The notes beneath the pieces were generated by a model that was not told the origin of the DNA, did no database searches, and was given only the letters and a program-made list of their open reading frames with translations. A stretch of 64,000 bases of DNA from Phormidium tenue FACHB-1050 (lineage in GTDB: Bacteria > Cyanobacteriota > Cyanobacteriia > Pseudanabaenales > Pseudanabaenaceae), in NCBI RefSeq assembly GCF_014696925.1, contig NZ_JACJQY010000007.1, positions 94,457 through 158,456 of the forward strand, written 5' to 3'. Shown here piece by piece: positions 1-6,577 of this stretch; position 1 is the first letter of the stretch; the number at the start of each line of letters is the position of its first letter. Both the position numbers and the translations under genes were made by a program.

Positions 1-519
1 CAAGATTTACTTCTCCTTTCACGGATGGATTTACAACTAATTGCTTTACAAAAGCAGACTTGCTGTTTGAATGAAATTGTTAGTGATTTAGTTGAAGAAG
101 TCTCAGCACTTGCCATTCAGTCAGATATCGATCTAAAGCTAAAAGTTGCTAATGAATCTGCAATTTATGTCAATGGTAACGAAGATCAACTCTATCGACT
201 GATTCTCAATATTCTGATCAATGCGATTCATTACACGCCTGAGCATGGCAAAGTTGAAGTATCTCTTGATCACGTCGATCACCATGCGATTATCCAAATT
301 CAGGATAATGGAATTGGTATAAGTTCTAGCGATTTACCCAACATCTTTGATCGCTTCTATCGAGTAAGTAACGATCGCGCTCGTAAAAAAGGTGGATCGG
401 GACTAGGACTGGCGATCGCCATGGCGATCGCCAAAGCTCATGGTGGAGATATTCAAGTCAAAAGTGAGTTTAGCGAAGGTAGTACATTCACGATTAAAAT
501 TCCTTCTATTTGTTGTTAG
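1..519 (+). CDS. Sensor histidine kinase, C-terminal part (gene starts left of window)
   Basis: The reading frame is open from base 1 (QDLLLLSRMDLQ), so the first internal ATG at 25 is not the start. What is visible is the end of the HisKA dimerisation helix (DLLLLSRMD) followed by a complete HATPase_c domain: N box (NILINAIHYTPEHG, about residue 70 of the visible part), G1 box (DNGIGI), F box (FDRFYR) and G2 box (GGSGLGLAIA). It would autophosphorylate on a His upstream of the window and pass phosphate to a response regulator. The surrounding copper genes and the repeated TTTCAT operators suggest a CopS-like metal sensor, which is inference because the sensor domain is not visible. Two decayed relatives lie at 1162-1227 and 4828-5484. 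Confidence 0.9.
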   Translation, partial: QDLLLLSRMDLQLIALQKQTCCLNEIVSDLVEEVSALAIQSDIDLKLKVANESAIYVNGNEDQLYRLILNILINAIHYTPEHGKVEVSLDHVDHHAIIQIQDNGIGISSSDLPNIFDRFYRVSNDRARKKGGSGLGLAIAMAIAKAHGGDIQVKSEFSEGSTFTIKIPSICC

Positions 520-523
520 GACA

Positions 524-540
524 TTTCATTATCATTTCAT
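524..540 (+). promoter_or_regulatory. Direct-repeat operator TTTCAT-N5-TTTCAT (site A)
   Basis: TTTCAT at 524-529 and again at 535-540 gives an exact 11-bp period, the layout bound by OmpR/PhoB-family response regulators. It lies 49 bp upstream of the DUF2808 gene at 590 and just after the kinase stop codon. The same arrangement recurs upstream of seven other transcription units in the left half of the window. Confidence 0.65.
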
Positions 541-589
541 AACAATCCGTCATAGTTGAAATGTCAGCATTTGAATTAAAAAGTCAATC

Positions 590-1072
590 ATGAAAAAATT
601 AATGTTTCTCGGCACAATATTAGCAGCAACATTTGCATCTGTGTCCGCTACCTTCGCCACTCCTTCATTACCTAATTTATCTGCACCGCACATTGATGCA
701 TCTGAAGCGCTACCCAATAATGTAGGTGCGTCACGACCTACCTACGTCTTTAAAGTTCATGTACAAAAATATACTCTTTCGAGTCTGACCATTGACTTAC
801 CTGAAGGGATTAAGGTTGGTGGAACTATTGATGTAGTTGATCAACTTAATCGTTCATTAGGAGCAACGATTACTTCACAAGGCAATAAATCTGTAATCTC
901 CTTTGCCCAGCCAATTGCCGTTGGCACAACTCTAAAATTTTCCATGCGTGATATGAAGGTTGATAAGAATCAAACAACCTTTATCCATCTGATTCCTGTT
1001 TCTGCAAAATTTGCAAATTTAGATGCGAACATTCCACTTGGACTTGTGCGTATTCAAATCTATGACAACTAA
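590..1072 (+). CDS. Exported DUF2808-like protein, copy 1
   Basis: A 160-residue protein with a signal peptide (MKKLMFLGTILAATFA, predicted cleavage after ATFA-type residues near 23) and a single small beta-rich domain. The pattern (FxVHVxxxxLSSLTIDLPEGI, then GTTLKFSMRDM) matches what I know of DUF2808, a cyanobacterial exported domain of unknown function. It is 66-70% identical by eye to the next gene (1297-1779), and the two have nearly identical upstream regions, so they are a tandem duplication. Site A 49 bp upstream suggests control by the same two-component system as the efflux genes. A direct metal-binding role cannot be read from the sequence because there is no Cys and no His cluster. 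Confidence 0.75.
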   Translation: MKKLMFLGTILAATFASVSATFATPSLPNLSAPHIDASEALPNNVGASRPTYVFKVHVQKYTLSSLTIDLPEGIKVGGTIDVVDQLNRSLGATITSQGNKSVISFAQPIAVGTTLKFSMRDMKVDKNQTTFIHLIPVSAKFANLDANIPLGLVRIQIYDN

Positions 1073-1088
1073 TGGATTGATTTTTTGA

Positions 1089-1162
1089 GAAAAGCTAGAT
1101 CAATAGTGGAATTTAGCGATCGCAACAGTGATGGCTAAATCCCACTATTGATCTAGCTTTTC
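1089..1162. repeat. Long perfect palindrome between the DUF2808 copies
   Basis: Arms 1089-1109 and 1142-1162 are a perfect 21-bp inverted repeat. After a one-base bulge, ATTTAGC (1111-1117) pairs with GCTAAAT (1134-1140), leaving a loop that contains GCGATCGC. The right arm runs directly into the kinase 3' remnant. It could act as a terminator for the gene ending at 1072, but there is no clean T tract on the right side. It may instead be a palindromic repeat element. Confidence 0.75.
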
Positions 1163-1227
1163 AAATCAAGAGTGAGTTGAAACAAGGTAGTACATTCACA
1201 ACTAAAATTCCTTTTATTTTTTGTTAG
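1162..1227 (+). pseudogene. Remnant of a histidine kinase 3' end
   Basis: In frame, 1162-1227 reads IKSELKQGSTFTTKIP then a stop, closely matching the last 20 residues of the kinase ending at 519 (VKSEFSEGSTFTIKIP, stop). The similarity continues past the stop through site B into the next DUF2808 gene. This shows that the duplicated unit began inside the kinase gene. There is no start codon or ATPase domain, so it is not a gene. Confidence 0.85.
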
Positions 1228-1231
1228 GACA

Positions 1232-1248
1232 TTTCATCATCATTTCAT
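1232..1248 (+). promoter_or_regulatory. Direct-repeat operator TTTCAT-N5-TTTCAT (site B)
   Basis: TTTCAT at 1232-1237 and 1243-1248, 48 bp upstream of the ATG at 1297. It is a duplicated copy of site A: bases from about 517 to 562 match bases 1225 to 1270 almost exactly. Confidence 0.65.
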
Positions 1249-1296
1249 AACAATCCGTCATAGTTGAAATATAAGCAATCAAATAAAGAGTCAATC

Positions 1297-1779
1297 ATGA
1301 AAAAATCAATGTTTCTCGGCACACTATTAGCAGCAACATTTGCATCTGTGTCCGCCACTTTTGCTACTCCTTCATTACCTAATCTATCCGCACCGCACAT
1401 TGACGCAACTGGAGCATTACCAAATAACAGAGGTGCATCAAGTTCTACCTATTTCTTCCAAGTTCATGTACAAGGACATACGCTTTCAAGTGTGACTATC
1501 GACTTACCCGAAGAGATTAAGGGTGGTGGCACTATTGATGTAGTCGATCAACTCAATCGTTCTGTAGGAGCAACCGTCACGCCGCAGGGTAACAAAGCTG
1601 TGGTCTCTTTTGCTCAGCCAGTTGCCACTGGTACAACGCTAAACTTTTATATGCGTAATATATCAATTGCTTGGAACAAAAAAGACTTGATCCATCAAAT
1701 TCCTGTTTCTGCAAAGTTCGCAAATTTAGATGCTGATATTTCACTTGGACTTGTTCGCATTCAAACCTACGGCAAGTAA
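1297..1779 (+). CDS. Exported DUF2808-like protein, copy 2
   Basis: A 160-residue paralogue of the 590-1072 protein with the same signal peptide (MKKSMFLGTLLAATFA) and the same conserved core (TIDLPEEIKGGGTIDVVDQL). I chose the ATG at 1297 over the upstream in-frame TTG at 1264 because it matches the start of copy 1 and sits the same distance from the operator. The two copies differ mainly in the central stretch and near residue 125 (KNQTTF versus WNKKDL), so they have diverged since duplication but both remain open. Function unknown; co-regulation with the copper genes is inferred from site B. Confidence 0.75.
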   Translation: MKKSMFLGTLLAATFASVSATFATPSLPNLSAPHIDATGALPNNRGASSSTYFFQVHVQGHTLSSVTIDLPEEIKGGGTIDVVDQLNRSVGATVTPQGNKAVVSFAQPVATGTTLNFYMRNISIAWNKKDLIHQIPVSAKFANLDADISLGLVRIQTYGK

Positions 1780-1808
1780 CGAATAACGGGTTGATTTGTG
1801 TAGACTAA

Positions 1809-1855
1809 CCTAAAAGAGTAAAAGCTTAGCATTGCTAAGCTTTTACTCTTTTAGG
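1809..1855. terminator. Perfect 22-bp hairpin
   Basis: Arms 1809-1830 and 1834-1855 are perfectly complementary around a 3-base loop. It lies between the convergent DUF2808 copy 2 (+) and the Cys-rich peptide gene (-). The right arm contains TTTTACTCTTTT, so it may work as a bidirectional terminator. Confidence 0.65.
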
Positions 1856-1895
1856 CATGGGTAAGGAAGCGGTTGTGTGAATCCTTACTTTAGAA

Positions 1896-2054
1896 TTATT
1901 TGCTTATAGAACTCGGCATCGGCATTGAACCCATTTTTTTACAGCAGGCACATCCACTATCTTCTGCACTTGCAGATCCTGCAACTAGAGTCAGCGCTGC
2001 TACACCTGCAAGCAAGGAACCAACTAGAATTCTGAATTTAATTTGATTTGGCAT
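1896..2054 (-). CDS. Small exported Cys/Met-rich peptide (52 aa)
   Basis: The frame runs ATG at 2054 to TAA at 1896. It encodes MPNQIKFRILVGSLLAGVAA, a further hydrophobic stretch to GSASA (a typical signal-peptidase cleavage site near residue 30), and a mature part of about 22 residues with the motif CACCKK followed by MGSMPMP. Three Cys in four residues plus Met residues suggest binding of a soft metal such as Cu(I), Cd or Hg in the periplasm. A MerR-type promoter (2110-2141) points straight at it, and the MerR gene is divergent. I know of no named family. The signal peptide, matching promoter and regulator make it very likely a real gene despite its size. Confidence 0.75.
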   Translation of the reverse strand: MPNQIKFRILVGSLLAGVAALTLVAGSASAEDSGCACCKKMGSMPMPSSISK

Positions 2055-2109
2055 TTGTACTTATTTCCAAAATGAGAATGTTTAGATTTGTCTTTTTAAG
2101 ACTTTAGGT

Positions 2110-2141
2110 ACTTTAGAGCCTCTAGCCGACTATAGAGTCAA
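2110..2141 (-). promoter_or_regulatory. MerR-type promoter/operator with long spacer
   Basis: On the minus strand, -35 TTGACT (2136-2141) and -10 TAAAGT (2110-2115) are separated by 20 bp. The spacer contains the near-palindrome CTATAGTCGGCTAGAG. The TTGACTCTATAG start and overlong spacer are the hallmark of promoters activated by MerR-family metal sensors such as ZntR, CadR and PbrR. It faces the Cys-rich peptide gene starting at 2054, with the -10 about 55 bp from its ATG. Confidence 0.75.
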
Positions 2142-2206
2142 GAGATGTAGTCACATAATTGATTGTTCATGTAAATCCACAGTATTAAAAGCATGAGAAT
2201 AGTAAA

Positions 2207-2674
2207 ATGTTAAAGATTGGAAACCTTGCCAAGCAGACAGGCGTGTCAGTTGGGACTTTACGCTATTACGAAAGTCTGGGACTGATTGAGCCATCTCAAA
2301 GGTCAGAAAATGGTTATCGATACTATGAGGATGCAGCAATTTGCAAAATCCAATTTATTAAAAAGGCTCAAGCCCTGCAATTTTCTCTTACAGACATTAA
2401 GCAGATTCTAGTAACTTGTGAACAAGGTAATCCAGCTTGTGTAACTGTTAAAAAGCTTCTAAACGAAAAGATCGATCAAGTTAATAGAGAAATTCAGCAT
2501 CTTCATGAATTTAAGGCGGAGTTGGAACAGTACCGTGATCGATGGGCTGAGCGTTCTTTGGATCAGCCCGATACGCCTAAACTTTGTAGCCTGATTGATG
2601 AGGTTGCTGCACCATTACCTAGTAATGATTTGGCAATCACCACATCGTTAAATATAAAACGTCGGCTGGTTTAA
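2207..2674 (+). CDS. MerR-family metal-responsive regulator
   Basis: 155 residues, the usual length. An N-terminal winged HTH (IGNLAKQTGVSVGTLRYYE, about residues 4-22, and the wing GYRYY at 36-40) is followed by the long dimerisation helix. The metal loop is C71-EQGNPA-C78, the spacing expected for the metal site of ZntR/CadR/PbrR-type sensors. Another Cys is near the C-terminus (KLCSLID). It probably activates the minus-strand promoter at 2110-2141 and thereby the Cys-rich peptide, and it may autoregulate. The Cys ligands suggest a divalent soft metal (Zn, Cd, Pb, Hg); Cu(I)-type CueR is less likely. The start ATG at 2207 follows the divergent promoter by about 65 bp. Confidence 0.88.
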   Translation: MLKIGNLAKQTGVSVGTLRYYESLGLIEPSQRSENGYRYYEDAAICKIQFIKKAQALQFSLTDIKQILVTCEQGNPACVTVKKLLNEKIDQVNREIQHLHEFKAELEQYRDRWAERSLDQPDTPKLCSLIDEVAAPLPSNDLAITTSLNIKRRLV

Positions 2675-2763
2675 TTAAGTTTTGTAAATCTTCTAGCCCT
2701 CTATCCAACTGGAGACTTGTAGATTTAGAAAGTAAATTTTTGTTGAAATTTTTAGTAATTCTT

Positions 2764-3051
2764 ATGACAAACCGAAAAATTGAAATTTTTACTGGAAATT
2801 GTTCACTTTGTGATGACGCTGTAAAACTAGTTAAAGAATTTGCTAGCAACAGTTTTACAGTAAATGTTTATAACATTCAGAAAGAACCAAATCGATTTCA
2901 GCAGTATCATATAAAAGCTGTTCCATCAATTGCTATTGATGGAAGGGTCGTTCATACAGGTAAACCAAGCCGAACTCAATTGGAAGCATTAGGTTTGACG
3001 CAACGTGACGATAATCTACATAAATTAACTTACTTGGGTATGGGAATTTGA
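2764..3051 (+). CDS. Small thioredoxin/glutaredoxin-fold protein
   Basis: 95 residues from the ATG at 2764; the upstream TTG at 2740 would add eight hydrophobic residues without a better ribosome site. The fold signature is KIEIFTGNCSLC (active site CSLC) and the cis-Pro region KAVPSIAIDGRVV, followed by the helix GKPSRTQLEAL. It lacks a signal peptide, so it is probably cytosolic. Similar small thioredoxin-like proteins often accompany mercury- or copper-resistance MerR genes. Here it follows the MerR gene by about 90 bp on the same strand and may be co-transcribed. The substrate is unknown. Confidence 0.75.
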   Translation: MTNRKIEIFTGNCSLCDDAVKLVKEFASNSFTVNVYNIQKEPNRFQQYHIKAVPSIAIDGRVVHTGKPSRTQLEALGLTQRDDNLHKLTYLGMGI

Positions 3052-3120
3052 TTGGCAATCTGCATTACTAAATATTTTCAGTAATATTCTAGCGAACAAA
3101 TAAGAACTAACTGTTGCTTG

Positions 3121-3187
3121 AGCAATGAAAGAGGTAGCAATGCAAATGCTTTCATTGCTAATTTTAAAGATTTCATTCCTATTTCAT
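3121..3187 (+). promoter_or_regulatory. Operator cluster with TTTCAT repeats (site C)
   Basis: TTTCAT at 3171-3176 and 3182-3187 (11-bp period) lies 68 bp before the adaptor gene. A third TTTCAT at 3150-3155 is 21 bp further upstream (two helical turns). It is part of a perfect 11-bp inverted repeat, AGCAATGAAAG (3121-3131) with CTTTCATTGCT (3149-3159). The rest of the 3052-3255 gap shows nothing else recognisable. Confidence 0.6.
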
Positions 3188-3255
3188 TTTGTTGTGAGAT
3201 GCTTTATTCAAAAGGAAACGCAATAAATTTTAAGTACAAAAACTAGGTTAAGTAA

Positions 3256-4821
3256 ATGAGCATATCCCCAAGACTTCGCACTCCCATTGTTAAGGTACTT
3301 CTTAGTGTGATCTTGCTATCTAATCCTGCGATCGCACTGGCTCATGCTGGACATGGAGATGAATTTAAGGGAAATAACACAACTCAGATTACGGGAATAA
3401 CTGTAGAGGATGAAGTTGCTAAATCTCTTGGAATTAAAGTAGAAATTGTAAAGCAACAGCCCCTAAAATTTAGTATTCAAACTACAGGACAAATTGAGAC
3501 TTTACCGAACCAACAAGTAAAAGTGACCACTCCGATTAAGGGAACAATTGTTAATTTGCTGGTAGAGCCAGGGGCTTTAGTTCAGGCAGGTCAACCTGTT
3601 GCGATTCTATCTAGTCCAGAACTAGCTGATTTACGAGTTGGGGCGCTAGAGAAACAGGCAGAAGCAAGTGGAAATGTTTTGACTTCTGAATCAAATTTAC
3701 GTTTAGCTCGACAAAATCTTGAACGTCAGAAGCTACTGGTTGAAGCAGATATCCGTCAGGCTCAGACTGAATTAAATTTAGATAAGGAGCGTTATGAGCG
3801 CGATAAAGAATTATTAGAGAAAGGTGCGATCGCCAAACGACAGTTACAAGAATCGGAAGCAAAATTTGCTGCTGCAAGAGCTACATTAACTAAGGCGCAA
3901 AGTCGCTTACCTTTGCTAGAAGCCCAAGCACAGCTAGAAAGAGCAGAAGCTGATGTACAAGTGTCTTCGATTAGAGTCGATCTCAGTACAGCAGCTTACT
4001 CGGCACGTTTGAATCAGTTAGATGCTAGTGCAAACTCTAATGGCACGATTACGATATCTGCACCAATTGATGGAGTTGTCAGCGATCGCGAAGCGACAAT
4101 TGGAGAATCAGTTGATGCAGCAGGAAAGCCTATAATGACCATCGTCAATGATCAAAGGGTTCTTGCCACTGCGAATATTAACGAAAAAGATATAAGTAAA
4201 ATCCGTATTGGTCAACCCGTACAGGTGAAAATCGCAGGACAGCCTTCGACTACGGTTTTTCAAGGAAAGGTGACGGTGATTGGTACGACTGTAGAAGGAC
4301 AAAGCCGTATTGTTCCAGTGAAAGCTGAGATTGGCAATGTGAAGGGGCAGTTAAAGGCAGGGATGTTTACCAATATCGAAATCCTCACAGATAACGTTTC
4401 TGTGCCAACCTTAGCGATTCCTGCTGCATCAGTAGTAGAAGCCAATGGCAAGCAGCTAGTATTTGTGCAAAATGGCAAGTCTTATCAGCCCGTTGATGTG
4501 ACTTTAGGACGGACTTCGGGTGACTTAGTAGAAGTTAAAAGCGGATTATTTGAAGGCGATCGCATTGTGACTCAACGTGCTAGTCAACTATATGCCCAAT
4601 CTCTACGTGGAGATAATAAGCCCAAAGATGAGAAAGTTGATGCTGTGGTATCTGCACCTAATTCTGCAAATGGACAAATTGCTTGGTGGGCAATCATCTT
4701 AGCGGGCGGAATTGGCGGCGGCGGGATTGTTGCGGCTTCGTTTTGGTTAGGAAGGCGATCGGGTACAAAAATGGTGATCCTGCGTGAGCCTTTAAGTACA
4801 AGCGATCATATTGATAGATAA
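3256..4821 (+). CDS. RND efflux periplasmic adaptor (CusB/CzcB/CopB-like)
   Basis: 521 residues. A signal peptide ends near residue 29 (AIALA), followed by a His-containing segment HAGHGDEFKG. The barrel-sandwich/lipoyl half (KGTIVNLLVEPGALVQAGQPVA, about residues 93-113) precedes a long coiled-coil hairpin (about 120-245) and the second half (NGTITISAPIDGVVSD, then the beta-barrel AGMFTNIEI). It would link an inner-membrane RND pump to a TolC channel for periplasmic metal export. Its probable partners are 14 kb (17010-20156) and 25 kb (28353-29855) away, not adjacent as usual, but all three have a TTTCAT operator. An oddity is a C-terminal hydrophobic helix (IAWWAIILAGGIGGGG, about 475-500), which would anchor the C-terminus in the membrane. 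Confidence 0.92.
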   Translation: MSISPRLRTPIVKVLLSVILLSNPAIALAHAGHGDEFKGNNTTQITGITVEDEVAKSLGIKVEIVKQQPLKFSIQTTGQIETLPNQQVKVTTPIKGTIVNLLVEPGALVQAGQPVAILSSPELADLRVGALEKQAEASGNVLTSESNLRLARQNLERQKLLVEADIRQAQTELNLDKERYERDKELLEKGAIAKRQLQESEAKFAAARATLTKAQSRLPLLEAQAQLERAEADVQVSSIRVDLSTAAYSARLNQLDASANSNGTITISAPIDGVVSDREATIGESVDAAGKPIMTIVNDQRVLATANINEKDISKIRIGQPVQVKIAGQPSTTVFQGKVTVIGTTVEGQSRIVPVKAEIGNVKGQLKAGMFTNIEILTDNVSVPTLAIPAASVVEANGKQLVFVQNGKSYQPVDVTLGRTSGDLVEVKSGLFEGDRIVTQRASQLYAQSLRGDNKPKDEKVDAVVSAPNSANGQIAWWAIILAGGIGGGGIVAASFWLGRRSGTKMVILREPLSTSDHIDR

Positions 4822-4827
4822 TGTGAT

Positions 4828-5484
4828 TTGATTAGATGTTCAGACCTACTTAACTTAGCGGAAGTACAGCGAATCAAACTAATTTTGGCGATTGGATTGC
4901 TGATCGCTTTGATTTTGATTGCGATTTCTAGTTGGTGGCTCTCTAAAATGGCAATGCAACCGATTTATGAATCCTATCAACAACAGCAACAGTTCACCGC
5001 CAATGCTGCCCATGAATTGCGATCGCCCCTCGCCAGTCTCCTTGCTACTATCGAAGCAATCTTACGAGTACCACAAGCTAATCCCGAAGATACGCAAACT
5101 ATGCTCTACAAAGTAGAAAAGCAGGGAAGGCGCTTGAGTAATTTAATTGCTGACTTACTTGTGCTGTCTAGTCTTGAGCAAAATTCATCTCCAAAAAAAT
5201 TTCAATCCTGCTGTTTAAATGGCATTCCTAAAGCTGAGCAAAATCGAATTTTTGATCGCTTCTATCGAGATGGCGATCGCTCTCGCAAAACTGGAGGGAC
5301 GGGTTTAGGCTTGGCGATCGCGCAGGCGATCGTGCATCATCACCAAGGTCATCTCACTGTCAAGAGTGAGCAGGAACAAGGCAGTTTATTCATGATTCAC
5401 TTACCCTACCTTAAGCACTCACCAACAGCGCCGTTCCATACATCACGGCTAGCCCCAGACCAAATCCCGCCAAACTCGATTTAG
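4828..5484 (+). pseudogene. Decayed sensor histidine kinase with internal deletion
   Basis: The frame begins inside a sensor domain, runs through one membrane helix (LILAIGLLIALILIAISSWW), then the intact H box (AAHELRSPLASLLATIEAIL) and dimerisation helix (LIADLLVLSSLEQ). It then jumps from CCLN straight to GIPKAEQNRIFDRFYR: the N box and the start of the ATPase domain are missing. The G2 box (GGTGLGLAIAQ) and the end (VKSEQEQGSLFMIHLPY) follow. The CCLN junction also occurs in the kinase at 1-519, where it is followed by the missing N-box region. Without the N box ATP binding should fail. There is no good start codon (TTG at 4828), and the last 25 codons run into the opposite-strand ZIP gene. 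Confidence 0.85.
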
Positions 5485-6577
5485 ATAACCACGAACTACC
5501 CTGCTTTTGGGCAGTGCGAGTTAGATATGACCCAACCTCGACAATTACTTGTAATACGGCTCCTGCGCCAATACTCAAAAACAGCACGGCGAAAATCGGC
5601 ATAAACGCGAATGCTCCGATCCAAGTGCCGATCACCGCAGGTAACCCCGCTAAAGCGACTAAACTAATCAAGGTTCCGAGTTTTGGGCGGAGGTCAATGA
5701 GCGGAGCCGCAAGACCAATTCCTTCAGTAATGTTATGCAACGTAAAACCAATCACAAGCATAGATCCTAGAGCCGCTTCTCCAACTGCAAAAGCAGCCCC
5801 GATCGCCAATCCTTCACCTAGGTTGTGAATACCAATGCCTATAGCCATGTATGTCGATAACTTAGTTCCTTCTGGAGCTTTACCAGCCCGTCTACCAATC
5901 ATAAAGACTGTTAAGAAGCTAGCCGCAGTAATCAACCAAACTAGCGTACTGCCTGAGAAAGCCGTAGCGACTTTCGTGGCTTTCTCAATTGACTCCAAAA
6001 GGGTATCAACAAACAAGAAGACCAACATACCAAGTGTCAGTGACAATAAAAATTTCATTCCCTGACCACTCAATGCTTTTAGGGCAGGGTAGAACATCAT
6101 TCCCAAACCAACAGGTACAATACCGACATACAACCCTAATAAGGCAAAGCTCAACAAGCGATTGCCCGAAATCATGGGAGTTTGCACCGCGACTTCGATT
6201 TTATGTTCAAACGTCACGCCCGTATTCGTCAACAAACTAATATGATGAGATTCTCCCTCGACCCATTGATAAGGCAGTCGAATCCAAGCACTCGAAAGCC
6301 GAGGTAACTCACCTGCTGGATCTTGCGTAAATTGCCAATATGCTCCATCGATTTGCACTTGAGCAATTTGCATGGGTTGTGAACCATCGGCACGAACCGA
6401 AAGAGAAATGCCTGTCTCATCTAAAATTGTCTGTTCTACGGTGAGTTTTTCTACGGGTGGTGCAGCACTCTTCAACAGTGCTAAAGGATTTGTCGTTAGA
6501 AAAATGCCAATTAATGCAGTAATCAAAACTAGGGGAAGAATCACCCAAAGCCAAGTATTTTGTTTTTGCTCATTCAT
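5411..6577 (-). CDS. ZIP-family metal transporter with N-terminal periplasmic domain
   Basis: 388 residues. One N-terminal membrane helix (about 10-29) is followed by a polar beta-rich segment of about 110 residues (40-145). The ZIP core of about eight helices follows (145-388) and carries both metal motifs, HNLGEGLAIG and HNITEGIG. ZIP proteins import or equilibrate divalent cations (Zn, Fe, Co, Mn). The start overlaps the stop of the multicopper oxidase upstream by four bases (ATGA, 6574-6577), so the two are translationally coupled. The extra N-terminal extracytoplasmic domain is not usual for ZIP and may dock the oxidase or capture metal. The 3' end overlaps the kinase pseudogene on the other strand. 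Confidence 0.88.
   Translation of the reverse strand: MNEQKQNTWLWVILPLVLITALIGIFLTTNPLALLKSAAPPVEKLTVEQTILDETGISLSVRADGSQPMQIAQVQIDGAYWQFTQDPAGELPRLSSAWIRLPYQWVEGESHHISLLTNTGVTFEHKIEVAVQTPMISGNRLLSFALLGLYVGIVPVGLGMMFYPALKALSGQGMKFLLSLTLGMLVFLFVDTLLESIEKATKVATAFSGSTLVWLITAASFLTVFMIGRRAGKAPEGTKLSTYMAIGIGIHNLGEGLAIGAAFAVGEAALGSMLVIGFTLHNITEGIGLAAPLIDLRPKLGTLISLVALAGLPAVIGTWIGAFAFMPIFAVLFLSIGAGAVLQVIVEVGSYLTRTAQKQGSSWLSKSSLAGFGLGLAVMYGTALLVSA

Noticed and set aside
25..519. Reading the kinase as a complete small protein starting at ATG 25
   Set aside because: The frame is open to base 1 and encodes the conserved DLLLLSRMD helix end, so the gene continues to the left.
5514..6240. Plus-strand open frames opposite the ZIP gene
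   Set aside because: They are antisense shadows of a gene with clear ZIP motifs and have no ribosome sites or family resemblance.
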